From Adenanthera pavonina (Eukaryota; Streptophyta; Magnoliopsida; Fabales; Fabaceae): a stretch of 64,000 bases of DNA. The DNA is taken from contig JAIVEN010000015.1 in assembly GCA_026686845.1 (NCBI GenBank), forward strand, positions 20,999,501-21,063,500. The letters are read 5' to 3'. Below the pieces are notes generated by a model, which was given only the letters and a program-made list of their open reading frames with translations, was not told where the DNA came from and searched no databases. Made by a program: the position numbers and the translations under genes. Below, one piece after another: positions 25,381-37,502 of this stretch (its first letter is position 1; each line of letters starts with the position of its first letter).

Positions 25381-25787
25381 TTAATCAATTGAAAACAAAT
25401 TGTTTTGACATTATATATATATATATATATATTATTTTTTTAAGCGTAAACTGCTCGAAGTTATGGAGTTACGACAGTTTACAGTTACAGGCCTTTGGGG
25501 TTAGGTTAACAATCAGGAAGCTTGCCTCTATCCCCCGGCCTTATAAGTATGCAATCTGCTTGCCTGGTCTCATATTTGGCCACATCAGCATCGATGGTTC
25601 CTCTCCAAGTCATGAGCATCACACACATGTTTCTCAAAATTTCCCGTACCGAGTGCCATAACCATACCGTTCTCTCTGGCTCTCTAATTAATCAAGTGTT
25701 AATCATCTATTCTAATCTAATTAATTAATCATAAAATAGGATGCTCAGAAGTATAACCAAAACTTATTATGATTAATCTATCCTACT

Positions 25788-25796
25788 TATATATAT
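25788..25796 (+). promoter_or_regulatory. candidate TATA box of the PP2C gene
   Basis: TATATATAT lies about 215 bp before the start codon at 26010, upstream of a leader without a long open frame. Position and sequence fit a plant TATA box, but other AT-rich runs are nearby. Confidence 0.3.
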
Positions 25797-26009
25797 GGCT
25801 TCAAAGCCAATCGCTCGGTGTGTGGTACTGGAACTCGGGACAAAAAGTTCGAGGACTTGACGTGGGATCTTATCACTTGAAGAAGCTTTGTGAAGAATCC
25901 CATCTCATCAGATTCTGAGACAATCCGAGCCATTAAAATAGTTTGAGGCTTTCAATAGCTCCCTTATCCTCCCCAGCTTCGCCTCCCTAGCACCCTGAAT
26001 TCTTCTCTA

Positions 26010-29000
26010 ATGGCACTGTCAAGCCCACACATCCAAAGATTCCTCTTAGCCAAACTCCATGGCCGCTCCGCCTCTGCTTCCGCCTCCAGTAATAACAACA
26101 TCCGCAGAAATAACTTTACCACTACGAGCAGAGGCCGATGCTGCTCCGCCATAGCCATCGACACTCCGTCGTCTTTGTCTGACATGGCGGGTATACGATG
26201 GGGATCCATTGCTTTGCAGGGTCTTCGGGAGGAGATGGAAGATGATATTATTGTTCGTCCTGATGGCCTCCATGGCTTCTCTTTTGCCGCTGTGCTTGAT
26301 GGCCATGGAGGATTTTCGTCCGTCGGGTTCCTCAGGTTTTTCCTGAAAACAAAGCAAATTATATATCATAAATTCCAATTTCAGTTGCATACTTCTGTGA
26401 GTCTTCCTGCTTGTTTGTATGCCTATTCTATTCTATTATTCATTTGACGCCAAAGTGTTTAAAATTTGTGATTAGTTACTTAATTTCTCAGTTCTAAATA
26501 ATTTTAATTTGATATCTGTCATTAAACTTCCATCAGTTTGCAGCTAGACCAATCTCGTGCTATTTTGGCACTTTAAATATGCGTAATTCTTTCAGGCCAA
26601 AAAAAAAAAATGCGTAATTCTTGCCAACAAAAGGGATAAAAATAGATGATGAAGTGAAATTCGTTCATGTAAGTGGCATGTGATGTCACCCAGTTTATGA
26701 GCATTAGAGTGTAAAATGATATCCAAGTCCTATTTTGTTTTTAAGCCTTACAGTGGTTGAATCTGCAGAGTGTGGGCCACGGTTATCCTTGCTTTCTGTG
26801 ATAGTTTACTGCAGTTAAATTCTTCCCACCAAAGCTTTCTGTAATAGTTTACTGCAGTGAAATTCTTCCCAACAAAACTATGTTCACAAATCGTAGATCT
26901 CACCTATGCAGTCATCCTTAAGTGTGCTGTAGGAACATGTGATAACTTTGTTTCTGACTCTGGTAGATCAGTCATATACTAAAACCCAAGTAGGGTTATG
27001 CAATTCTTAGGTAATTTTTGCGTACTCTTAATTGTTGGTTTGTGTTCCTACTACAGGGATGAACTATACAAGGAGTGTCTTGCAGCTTTACAAGGTGGGT
27101 TAATATTGAGTAGAAAAGATTTCCAAGCCATTAAAGCAGCATTACAGGAGGCATTTGTGAATGCTGACACAAGTTTGTTGAAACGGTAAGCCAATTCAAA
27201 AACCTACTAAATGTTTATACTTGAGAAATCTCTATATGATTGTAGATTTAGTATCATTGTATTGAAGATTTAGAAAGTGTTTCACTTTTAAAGGCTTGAA
27301 ATGAATGGGGATGAGGATGAATCTGGTGCTACAGCTACTGCAATGTTCATCGGAGATGAGACGCTGCTTATTTCACATACAGGTGACTCATCTGTGGTAT
27401 GTTTTATACATCCTTGTGGAGCTTACTTGCCTCATCTGAATTGAGCTCCTGATGGAAAGAAAACTTAAATAAATACTTTTCGGTCAGTTTCGAAGTAGTT
27501 TGGTGTCTCTTGGGAACAGAAAATGTTTTAGAATATATGATTTTTGTTTGAATTCACTTATTGATGCAGGTTCTAAGCCGATCTGGTAGAGCAGAAGAGC
27601 TGACTAGTCCTCACCGACCATATGGGAGCAATAAAGCGTCTCTTCAAGAAATTAAAAGAATCAGAGAAGCAGGTGGATGGGTGTGTTTTCCTTGTTCCTC
27701 CAGTTTTTTGTCACGTGTTTTGGCCAATATTTAAGTATTATATAGATTGAAACTAAAGATCCGATTTAAAAGTTATTGACAACTTAGGATGTTAACTAAA
27801 TTGAAGTCGAAGGGCATGTGATCATGTCTTGTTTCATTATTTAAATTGGTGGTTGAAGAAACTGCACTATGTAATATAATATAATTTATTTGCCACAAAG
27901 GAACTACTGCAGCTTGTCATGTGATAGGAAATAGGTCAATTGTGGATTTTTATTGATATTAAAGTGTTATTCCCAAGCTAATTATATAATTATAAATATA
28001 ATTACAATTTTATTGATAATCCTTGTCTGTAGATTGTCAATGGTAGAATTTGTGGAGACATTGCTGTATCTCGTGCATTTGGGGACGTAAGATTCAAAAC
28101 AAAGAAGAATAAGTATAGTCCTTAACAACTCTAGATTATTTGTTCCTTTATAAGATGCCAAATTTTCTTATTTATGGTCCACTACTTAAGGTGTTTCCTA
28201 ATGGTTATCTGCTTTTTGCATGTGTAAGGATGCTGAGGAAAGGGGTTGAGGAAGGAAGATGGTCAGAAAAATTTGCTTCTCGGTTGGTAATCTTATGAAT
28301 TTCTTGTCCATCAATCCTTAGTGGGTTGCATTAACTTAACAAAGATTTCCTATGTGCACGTGCGTGTATTGGTGGGAAAAAACCCATTATATTTGGCTAA
28401 ACAGAAAATACTGCAGGCAGGAAGACGATGACAGTGAAAATTGAATTGCTACTGTTAACTTGTTTAAAATTCTTAGCCTGGTTCCTGTTCTTATATTCCT
28501 GATTCCAATTGTTAGAATGGTTCAAAGCTGCATTTTAACTGTCAGATCCAGAGAAATGAGTAGGGTGGCCACTAACTTTGTTCACAATTAAAATTTTTCA
28601 ACCTAAATATTTAGCTTCTACTTTGGGCAATTGTTATGAATTGTCTCACTGATCAATTTCATTTTGCAGCAAACATATACGGCAACTAACACAAATTTTG
28701 TTCCTTTTCTTTTTTCTTGAGTTGTAATGTCATAATCTAACACACCCTTTTAAAGATTTTACAGAATGGAATTTGAATACAGATTTTTTTTTTCCAGTGT
28801 ACAGCTCAACAGTGACTTGGTCATTGCATGCCCTGATATTTATCAAGTACATCTTGGCTCAGATGCAGAATTTATAGTACTGGCATCTGATGGCTTATGG
28901 GACTACATGAGCAGGTCTAAATCCATAAATGGTCAGATACCTTTCTTTTAATGGTTCTTAAGAAAAAAGAATTCATTTCATCTTCTTCCTACCATTTCAG

Positions 29001-29870
29001 CTCAGAAGCAGTTTCTTTTGTGAGGAATCAACTTCGAAAGCATGGTGATATTCAGGTAATATATAATCTTCCAAACGTGAGGATAAAAACCATTGCACTT
29101 GCATATGATGTTCATCCAGCCACTAAAGGTGCAGCAATAACACTTGCTTTCTCTTATTCCAGCTAGCTTGTGAAGCTCTAGCACAGGCAGCTCTGGTAAG
29201 TGTTATAAAATTCCATGGCTGTTGTTATTCTGAAATTTTGTGCTGAAAATTAACCAGTTTTAGTTTTAATAATAAGTAATAACTATATATTTTGCAGGAC
29301 CGACGCACACAGGATAATGTTAGCATCATAATTGCTGATTTAGGGTATGGATTTTCTCACTAGTACGTGACCTTGATTATTATATTATAGTAAATCAAAT
29401 TCACAACTTGAATCAGAAGATTTTTTATATATAGAATACTGGATTGTTTACATTGTCAGAATATTTTACAATGCAAAATTTATCTGAGTGTACTCTGGAA
29501 CATTTGAAAAAATTATAAGCTGATTCTTAAGCAGAAATGCCAGGCTCTCAGTTAGACACATCAGTTAATGCCATCCAAAGTCATCTGGAATAGGGATTTT
29601 ATTTAGAACAAAATTCTGGCAAAGTCCATTTTGTGTTTATTTAAAGTGGTAAAAATAGGTTTTAATTCAGAGCATAGAAAGTATACAGTTTTCTACTGTA
29701 CGTAAGTTGTATCATTTCTTTTATTAACTATCGTTGTATTTTTTAATAGGCGGACGGACTGGCAGAACTTGCCACTGCAGCAGCAAAACGTTATATATGA
29801 GATGGTCCAAGCTTTAGCTACCATTGGAATTGTGTCACTTGGACTTTGGTTTTCATCCCAGATTTTATGA
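26010..29870 (+). CDS. PPH1: chloroplast protein phosphatase 2C, TAP38/PPH1-like
   Basis: Eleven exons: 26010-26335, 27057-27185, 27294-27396, 27570-27680, 28033-28112, 28229-28282, 28798-28914, 29001-29055, 29163-29195, 29298-29344, 29750-29870. All junctions are GT-AG and in frame, giving 391 residues, close to the 388 I recall for Arabidopsis. The Ser/Ala/Arg-rich first 50 residues look like a plastid transit peptide. PP2C metal-binding and core motifs are present: LREEMEDD, VLDGHGG, GDIAVSRAFGD, LASDGLWD and RRTQDNVSIIIAD. A C-terminal hydrophobic helix (ALATIGIVSLGLWF) fits a thylakoid anchor. The family enzyme removes phosphate from LHCII antenna proteins, driving the return from state 2 to state 1. 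Orthology rests on similarity along the whole length, including the membrane tail. Confidence 0.93.
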
Positions 29871-30786
29871 ATTGAAGGAGATTACTAGTCTTGTATATAA
29901 ACAGGCGCGTATATTTTTTGACCTCTTGCCTGTATAATCTCATTGTACATTCTTACTTCTTGGAATCTACTTGGCTCAACACACAGGGCTTCGTTTTTAT
30001 ATTCTGATGCTACAATTCAGTTATTGTTTTGCATGTGTGGACGCTGTTAATGTCGCTGTCACTCTCCTGCTTTCATCTATCGGATAAGTTAAGATTACTC
30101 GAGATTTAATGACGCTGGTACTTTAAAAAGAACAGTGTAATGATTAGTGCTGGATTCGTTAACATAAATCTTCAAGTGGAAGCAGGCTTCAAGGGACAAA
30201 AGATTTGTATTAATCCAGGCTCCCCAAAACTTATCTATTTCCAAAGCTTCAGTTTTTGTCCCTCCTTCATAAATAATAACAATATTAGTTTTATCTCACT
30301 AAATAATATTGGCTACATGTATCATGCAATATTACTGGCTCTATCAAAAACTATTTTTTCAAATAAATTATTTATCATAAGATTCTATTTTATATCATTC
30401 CTCAATATTTTTCTTAGTCCTTTTTATGGGATTAAAAAACATTTGATCAATTCTCCACTCCTCTTCCTACCTCTGTCACCTAGGAATTATTAAAGGTGCT
30501 GAACATCTTATATTGCTAACTTAACTATATAGTTGCACGTAGATAATTTGATTAGATAGCCGAGATTTGAATTTAAAAGTTTGATTTTTAATCATTAACA
30601 TGAGCGTTAAACAGTTACGATGGAGCTTTCCGTAGATTTTGAAACCAGCAAGAAATCCATTTTATTACGCCTTTTCTTCTAAGCCAACTCGACAAGATGT
30701 GCCGCTTTCTGATATAACTTTTTCTTTTATTTACAAAAATGGCCCACATTAGAAATAAATGAAAAATAGCACAAATAAAAGAATAG
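29871..30786. other. 3' flank of PP2C gene, no further gene
   Basis: About the first 200 bp are likely 3' untranslated region. The rest is AT-rich with no supported gene. A 117-codon open frame at 30140-30493 is low-complexity (Ile, Phe, Ser, Asn) and lacks known domains. Confidence 0.45.
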
Positions 30787-31356
30787 TAGGAGTGAATATG
30801 GGTCGGACCGGGTCGGATTTGATCCCTGCCCGATGCCCGGCCCGATGTTCTTCGGGCCAATATCGGGTCACTACCGGGCTGACCCGATATTATATATATT
30901 TTTTAAAAAAATAAAAAATAAAAAAATTATTTAATAATAAAAAAATATACTTATTTATACTTAAAAATAGATTTTATTAAAACATAATCTTAGCCAAAAA
31001 ATAATTTTTTTCAAAATTTATGAATATTTAACCATTATACATTATTTTTACATAAATATTAAGGTAAAAAATTAATTCAAAATTTAAAAAATATTTGAAA
31101 CATTAAAATCTTAAAATGTTTTTATAATATTTACATAGTAAATGTATTATATTAGATATATGAAGAATAAAAATCCTACAAAATCAATTAAGATATATAA
31201 AATAATTGAAAGAAATTAAAAAAAATTATATATATATATAGTTCGGGCCGGGCCGGGGTTAGGATGTCTGACCCTAACCCCGGCCCGGCCCGATTGACCC
31301 GAAAGTGGTCGGGCCGGACCGGGCCATTCCGACTCGGGCCAACATGTTCACCCCTA
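30787..31356. mobile_element. second GC-ended hAT-type MITE
   Basis: This 570-bp element has terminal inverted repeats TAGGAGTGAATATG and CATGTTCACCCCTA (inverse TAGGGGTGAACATG). Subterminal regions are dense in GGGTCGG, CCCGGCCCGA and GGGCCGGGCC; the centre is almost pure A/T. The architecture matches 8308-8963, and its TAGGGGTG end is typical of plant hAT derivatives. Flanking 8-mers match only in part (AAGAATAG, GTACATAG), so the target duplication has decayed. No transposase is present. A minus-strand open frame at 30615-30860 crosses the left end and is not a gene. Confidence 0.75.
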
Positions 31357-31913
31357 GTACATAGGACATATCCTGTACTTTCCTTATTATACTTGGTTCT
31401 TGTCTTCTTGATACTTTAAGTCCTAATTACCTTGCATAAAAGAATTATTGACAATTAGTTATGGCTATCTTTTTTTTTTTTTTGGTAAAATAATTATGGG
31501 TACTTTGTTGCATGATGGTTAACATATACTTGAATAATATATAGTCAACCCGCTTTCCTTTTTTTGTTTTTTACCATTATATAGTCAACCCGCTCAGAGC
31601 CCAGATTTTGCTTCTAATTCTCCCTGTCTTGACCTAGCGGATCGGGTAAACGAAAATACGAGCTAGCAGCAACAACAACAAATGGATATTTGTATTTCCA
31701 GTACAGAAGGTAAAACTTTATTCTTACTATGATTAGAGGTCCATACATAAGCAGCATCTGGTGTAAGTATTAAAATATATTGATTTATCACCTCCTCGGT
31801 ACGCACAAAAGTAGCAGCATAGGTAAATTAACTCATCAATAATCATATCATGTCTCCTCATACACGAATAAAACATAGACAATGAGGAAAGGGAGAAAAG
31901 AAGCTGAAGGCCA
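31357..31913. other. 3' flank of the PSY-type gene
   Basis: No separate gene is seen. The right half should contain the 3' untranslated region of the minus-strand peptide gene. CAACAACAACAAATGG near 31670 is a small simple repeat. Confidence 0.45.
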
Positions 31914-32365
31914 TCAGGTTCCCTTGCCAGGCTTCTTTGTATGCCTTGGGTTGGCTCCTGCATCATCATAATCCAGCTCAAATTCATGGGAAAGCAGCTT
32001 CCTCGAGTTCATCTTCATACCATCCTTCATTCAAAACAAAAGTACTTGTAGGTTAAGAGAGCTAGATCTATACCTCATAATGTAGAATTATCTCCCTAGT
32101 ACTTTGGTTTATAAGGTTTAATCTTACACCATTTTAAAAATAGATAGTAGGAATAAGTTATACCTTGTAAGGTAAGCGGTGAGGAGGATGCAGGCTTTCC
32201 CTGAAACCTTCAACCAAGCCTAAAAGAAAAGGTTATTTGTTATATTTCTGTCATTGCAATATCTGCAAAATTCTATTTACTGATATGAAGAACTTGCTCA
32301 CCTGAAGATGAGGAAATGAAGATTAGGAGAAGAACTACAAGAAAAGTCTTGGTCTTGAGAGCCAT
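31914..32365 (-). CDS. PSY-type tyrosine-sulfated peptide precursor
   Basis: Three exons (32365-32302, 32219-32164, 32024-31914) with GT-AG introns give 76 residues, close to the roughly 75 of Arabidopsis PSY1. Residues 1-22 (MALKTKTFLVVLLLIFISSS...) are a clear secretory signal. A spacer with SRKLL follows. The C-terminus holds DYDDAGANPRHTKKP (residues 58-72), which aligns with the PSY1 motif DYGDPSANPKH. In this family the Tyr after Asp is sulfated and the secreted peptide is sensed by leucine-rich-repeat receptor kinases to promote cell expansion. Sulfation and processing are inferred, not visible. An overlapping frame at 31733-31987 is out of frame with these exons. PSY rather than RGF/GOLVEN is favoured because ANPRH is kept and the RGF HN end is absent. 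Confidence 0.85.
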
Positions 32366-32405
32366 GGCTGGTATGGTTCCTCTTGTTAATAATTTGGAAA
32401 CTAGC

Positions 32406-32421
32406 TATATATATATATATA
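32406..32421 (-). promoter_or_regulatory. candidate TATA box of the PSY-type gene
   Basis: A TATATATATATATATA run lies 41-56 bp upstream of the ATG on the minus strand. The distance suggests a very short leader, or that another upstream TATA box is used. Confidence 0.3.
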
Positions 32422-34907
32422 CAAACACATACACATACATGCATATGTGGGCATGGCAGGGGAAGTGCAGGCCCTTTTATGCTTACTCAATGGCAAGAAA
32501 TGTGGCCATGAGGGCTCAATACTATTAAAGTCATCTCAAGAGTCGAAGGATCTGGGTATTTTAAGAAAGTGAGGCGATGGGAGCCATTGTCATGGTGCAC
32601 CCACCCAATAGCAACAGAGTGATGATGAAATGCAATAACTTAAAAGTCTTTATCCCACAAGCCTTAAGTCAACTGCACTGTTCTGTATGTTGCATCCAAA
32701 AATTATAAACAGGGCAATCGACGGCATGTGATGGACATTACTAACATTTTCCGTGCATGGCTCAAAATCCAGCCATTTTTAACTTGGCAACTTTTTTCTT
32801 CAAGTCAACTATCAGTCTATCACCTGAGCTCTTAATTTATCCCATGTCCTTATCTGCCTTCTTCATTTCCTTAAATATTTTTTATACGCCCAAATTTAGG
32901 CCTGGTGGAGGATCTTAGTACTGGAGATCATTTAGATGAATTAAAATTTAATAATTGCATGGTATTTGTCTGGTGGAGTTGGCTGATTGCAGAAGCTTAT
33001 TGACCTTATGATGAGAACCCGCATTAGGTAGTGGAAGCTCCTAAAACCTTCTCCTAGACTTCATGTTTTCCGTGGTACCAAACACCACTTTTAGTGTTAG
33101 GGTGCTTAGATCCTCATATTTCAGCTCTAGTCACTTTCTTAGTCAAAGGATGGAGACAGACATGGTGAGTGGACTATAGAAGAAATCAAATGGAGAGCAA
33201 GAAGAGAATTTAAAGTGGATTGTCCTTAGTGGGAGCACTAGCAAAAGGAAAGGAAGGAACAGCATTAATAACTTAATCCCACATTATCACAAATAATGTC
33301 AACTTAATCATCCTCTGCGAGACCATATGTTGGTAGTAATGATGGTCTTAATGAACTAACTAAACTCACTTAACACTCTCCTTTTGACGCTGGTATTTAG
33401 GTTGTGGGGAAATGTACTCTGTGGAGTAGGCCTTAACACTTAAGCTAAAATATACACAAGTACTACGGATGATCTTAAACAAAAATCCTGTTCTAGTGTT
33501 AGAAGACAATGAGTACCATCAACCCCATCAAAATGCATATATTCTTTTATCATATTATGAAGATCTACGTACATATAGAGTTCTTTTTCATCAGATATTC
33601 ATATGAAGTTGTGTATTTTGATTGTTTCTTTTTCTCCAAGTTCTTGAGGGAAATATTGGATGAAGCTAATGAAAGCACTTGGCAGAATTCAAGCCAAACA
33701 TGATAAATCTCCCTGATATGGGAATGAAAATGACTTTGCTGTTTATGGCATATGCACGGTTCTTACTTGGAGAAAGCAGTGCAACTTCTTAGTCCAGTTC
33801 TGCATACATTGAGCAATTCTTATCCACCCAACAATAATGTGCGAAATGGTTTGAACATTGAACAGGAAAGAAAATAGACGGGACCAAAATTTGATGTTAT
33901 GATTCATATTCATGGATGAATGCATCTGGTCACTACACTGGTGATCGAAGTGGAGACGCTGTTCATTATGGATGGTTCAACTGTGATTTCAATTTGAGCA
34001 TTTGCTCACACTAAATACTATTTGATCGTTCCTTCCTGTGAGTGGCATATCAAGATATCTCAGTCAAAGACTCCAATTCTAATTTCACATGAAAAGATGT
34101 ATTGCTGTAGAAAATAGAAATAAAGAGAAGAAGAAAAAAAGAAAAGAATGGGGAATCTGCTGTACATCCAAACCACTGCTTTATAAGATATAGATTGGTG
34201 GCAATCATATCAGATAAGTCTTTGCAGCACATTCTCTGAATATTATTCATTTCATCCCTTCCTTCTGTATACTTTGGTACATCCTTATTGAAGAATAATA
34301 GAAACTCAAATTACTAACCTTGTCCCTTTCTTTCTTTGAACTAACTTCATGGGACTACTTTGTGCTTAGCTTCAAGGAAAGAAAAAGAATACATACCGGG
34401 TTTAATAATATAAAAATGATGTGGTTACTTCATCAGTGGTTTCAATCTTTATATTTGCCCTCCATCTAATATTTGATAGTTACTTCTATGGGCGATCCTG
34501 TGACTTTTTTGAGTTCATTGCACTAGCCACATCATGGAATGGCAAGCATCAACATTTGACTATTGATTCGTAATATATTTTGATAACTTTACGCATAGCG
34601 TCTTGAAATATCCAAGTCAATTTCAATCTTGGGAAATCATCTCTCTCAGGATTGTGAAATACGAGGGAAAACAGCATTTGCATATCCTAATCTTCTCAGG
34701 GGAAATGCTGGCACAATAAGAAACTCTGACAATATTGATTTTTATTGTTTTTTAAAAATCTTTTTCAGATCTATCTACAAAAATAATTTGAAGGAGGGAT
34801 TGTGAAGCTATCTTCTTGCTTGCTAATGCTATGTTGAGTGTTGAAGCAATTGTCAAGCTCAGTGGAGAGAAATATTAATTGTGCTGAATCCCATTTCTCC
34901 AGAACTT
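32422..34907. other. intergenic DNA, no supported gene
   Basis: It separates the peptide gene from the EF-hand pseudogene. Base composition is less extreme than elsewhere, but I found no frame with recognisable protein motifs and no clear inverted-repeat element. Confidence 0.5.
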
Positions 34908-36431
34908 TCAAGCATCAAAATTCATCATGATGATCATAATGATTGTCACGTCATCATGTTGGCCATCAACATGAACTGTGTTGTAAAAGATCTTTTCATG
35001 ACGAAGCATCTCCTCCAGTGATATTTTCCGATCCCTGTTATCATCAGCCTGCATTAAACACAACCAACAATCTCACATATTCTGAGCTTTTGTTATAACA
35101 CAGTTTTTCATCCTTAAAAGGACATTGAAAAGTGACTAGCCTTATTCATCAAAAAGCTCGTGTAAAATTTAGCATAATATATCTCTCCTGGGTACAGGTG
35201 GTGGAGGATGGTCTTAGTTCTTCTACCGACAAGAATCTGCCATTATTACTGTTAAATTTAACGGATACACTAAACTAGGTACAATATGTGCAACAGAATT
35301 AGCATAATACAGAAGAAGTACTGTGGATTGTGAGGCTAGAAAGAAATGCCTACTGGTCCTTGTTCACATCAAGTTCAGCAAACTCCACCTCTGCATCAGG
35401 TACACGAGCTCCAGCAGTTTCAAACCTCACATAATTTTCGTACCTACTGTACAAATGCTCTTTTGAATTCCTTCAACTTCACTCTCTCATCACCTATGTG
35501 CCTGTATATCACAGAACCCAACCCTATCATATTTAAAGAATCAGTTCTTTTTCATATCTGTTAGTGATAAAGCTCACTTACTTAAGTCTATCTTTCAACA
35601 TCCAATTCGGCATTTCTTCGTTATTGCTCTCTTCTGGGTGCAAGAAACTGCAAGATGACAAGTGACCAAAATTACAGAGCGTATGAGCAAAGAGAAATGA
35701 CCCCAAAGAAAAAAAAATGATAATATATAAATTATTCATTACTCTCTAAGCTCCGTGAAGTTGAGACGCCCATTGTGGTCAATGTCTGCAATAGTAAATC
35801 TCTCATGCCACCGTCCAGCCTCACCAATCCCCATTTTGCCTCTCTCTGTTTCAAGATATTCTTTACATTCGACAATACCAATAGTAATTTGTGATTGACC
35901 ATGAAAGAACCGGTTAAGAAATTACCTAAATCCTCGCCAGAAAATTGAGGAAGATACTCGGCAAAAGAAAGGGCAGAATCTCCATCCCTATCCTTGGACT
36001 CCATCTCTATATGTGTAAGATAATCGGATCTTTCTAGAGCTTGACGGGTAATCCAAGACTACTCATTCAATCTAACAAGAACATCTTTTGGCTCTTTATC
36101 TAACAAGGGGAACAAAAGGATCAACCTTAATGTCGTATTCAACTTCCCACCGGCGGTGAGATAATAGGCACGTGTCAGAAACCTCACTAACCACAGCCAA
36201 TCTAGCTTTTTCCGAATCGGACAGAGTATTACCGTCGCGTAGCCTTTTCTGATCCGAAGCCTCTCTCTCAATTTTCGTAACGAGACGGTCAAAAACGGCG
36301 AGTCCGTCCAGTATATTATAACCAAACCTGCGGTTCAGGCCAAAAACTTCTTCACCTTCCTCTTGGCCGAGAATCATGATGAACACGAAGGCGGTGGCCA
36401 TAAGAGCGTAAACCACCGCCTTCGCCATCAT
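34908..36431 (-). pseudogene. EF-hand (calumenin/reticulocalbin-like) gene, broken
   Basis: The gene resembles the Arabidopsis At4g27790 family of secretory-pathway calcium-binding proteins. A signal-like N-terminus (MMAKAVVYALMATAFVFIMI) starts at 36431. Family blocks follow in order: GKLNTTLRLILLFPLLDK, the EF-hand loop DRDGDSALSFAE, DIDHNGRLNFTE, FLHPEESNNEEMPNWML, ARVPDAEVEFAELDVNKD, HHLYPGEIYYAKFYTSFL and ADDNRDRKISLEEM. Candidate splice sites remain at 35926/35860, 35743/35647, 35582 and 35048. The frame is broken at least four times: a shift near 36170, TAG at 36059-36061 where the family has a Leu-Glu pair, a shift near 35440 and a missing base near 35212. The last coding stretch also needs a shift to reach an ER-retention-like HDEF end (near 34915). 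The last donor would be GC. Sequencing error could explain one lesion, hardly all. Confidence 0.77.
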
Positions 36432-36510
36432 CGGAGAAGAGGGGGATGGAGCGAAAAACGGTTATTGACAGTTGGAATGAAGTTAGAAGGGATAGAAGGG
36501 AATTAGAAGG

Positions 36511-37466
36511 CTGTTTGGTTCAATTATGATGGGGTTATGTGATGTGAAGAGTGTGAGGGAATGATGATTACAATTGTGGTTTGTTTAGTATGATATTTGA
36601 AGTAACGGAATGGTATTTAATTTTTATTAAATAAAAAAGACAAATAAATATGAAAGTACCAGTTTATCCTTGCAAAAAAAAAAAAGAAAAACCTCCTTCC
36701 TCTATCGGATTCCTTTTCCAGCAGACAACCATCATCGCCGATCAACCTTCATCTCTCTCACATACAACAATCCAACCCAAATCAACAAAATTCATCAATG
36801 AAATCGAAGATATAGAGAAGAAGAAGAATGAAAGGCTTAGTTGAAGACTTCGCCAGTGTTGGAGGGTTTGCCAATCACGAAGACCATATATGCGTTGTTC
36901 TCATCGGCCAAGCCACCCTTCTTGATGGTGGCGTTGTTCTCATCACCAAGTTGTTCAGATTAAAGGACAGTGCTCTTTGTCATCGCTGGAAGAAAAGGTG
37001 GCCTTGGTAAATGATGGATCGCTTCACAGAAGACGATAGAGCTCAGAAGGGAGGAAGGGTGTTGGTCGAAGGGAAGAGTCGATGGTGGGTTTAGATCTAG
37101 GCAATGGAAGGGCCTCTGTGAGATCGCTGAAGATGGAGGTGGCTGATTATGGAGGGAGGAAGGGTGTTGGTCAAAGGTGGAGGGAGGAAGGAGGGGCTGT
37201 GCTCAGACGGTAGAGGGATGGAGAACGAAGGTGGGTTTGAGATTTTTTCTTTTCATGGAGGGTATTATGGTATTTTACAAATGATTCCAATCAGGTGATC
37301 TCCTTCACATAGCAAAATGGGAGTGAAATTGATTACATCAATTGAGGTGATGGGGCTCACATCATGTAATGGTGATCACGTGATGTTGAAGCAACCAAAC
37401 ACATCAACTGCTGTGATGTGAGAACCAACAGCTCACCTAACCCTTTATTGTGATCCAACCAAACAG
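36511..37466. mobile_element. MITE-like element with CTGTTTGGTT ends
   Basis: The left end CTGTTTGGTTCAATTATGATGGGG and the right end, inverted (CTGTTTGGTTGGATCACAAT), form terminal inverted repeats about 955 bp apart. Subterminal motifs also recur in inverse, such as TTATGTGATGTG on the left and CACATCACAG-type runs on the right. Such CTGTTTGG ends are common in plant PIF/Harbinger and hAT MITEs, but no clear target duplication was seen, so the superfamily is open. Open frames inside (36650-37010) are low-complexity and not convincing genes. Confidence 0.55.
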
Positions 37467-37502
37467 GGTGTACATGTTAGGGCTGAGGGGAGCAAGAGGT
37501 GG

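Larger units (their letters stand above)
21726..26009. other. intergenic DNA between KH and PP2C genes
   Basis: The first 300-400 bp probably hold the 5' leader and promoter of the minus-strand KH gene. The last 200-300 bp hold the promoter and leader of the plus-strand PP2C gene. Between them is AT-rich DNA with a TTA microsatellite and three copies of a dispersed repeat. Open frames here are short and match nothing I know. Confidence 0.5.

Noticed and set aside
26046..26390. Minus-strand frames opposite PP2C exon 1 (also 25964-26209)
   Set aside because: Antisense shadows of the exon with the DGHGG motif; no domain of their own.
30615..30860. Minus-strand frame beginning MARRTSGRASG
   Set aside because: Its first part comes from the GC-rich terminus of the MITE at 30787-31356.
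31733..31987. 84-codon minus-strand frame overlapping the PSY-type gene
   Set aside because: It is out of frame with the spliced exons; only the spliced reading gives a signal peptide plus DY...ANPRH.
36650..37010. Two plus-strand frames of 60-64 codons
   Set aside because: They lie inside the MITE-like element and are Lys/Ser-rich without motifs.
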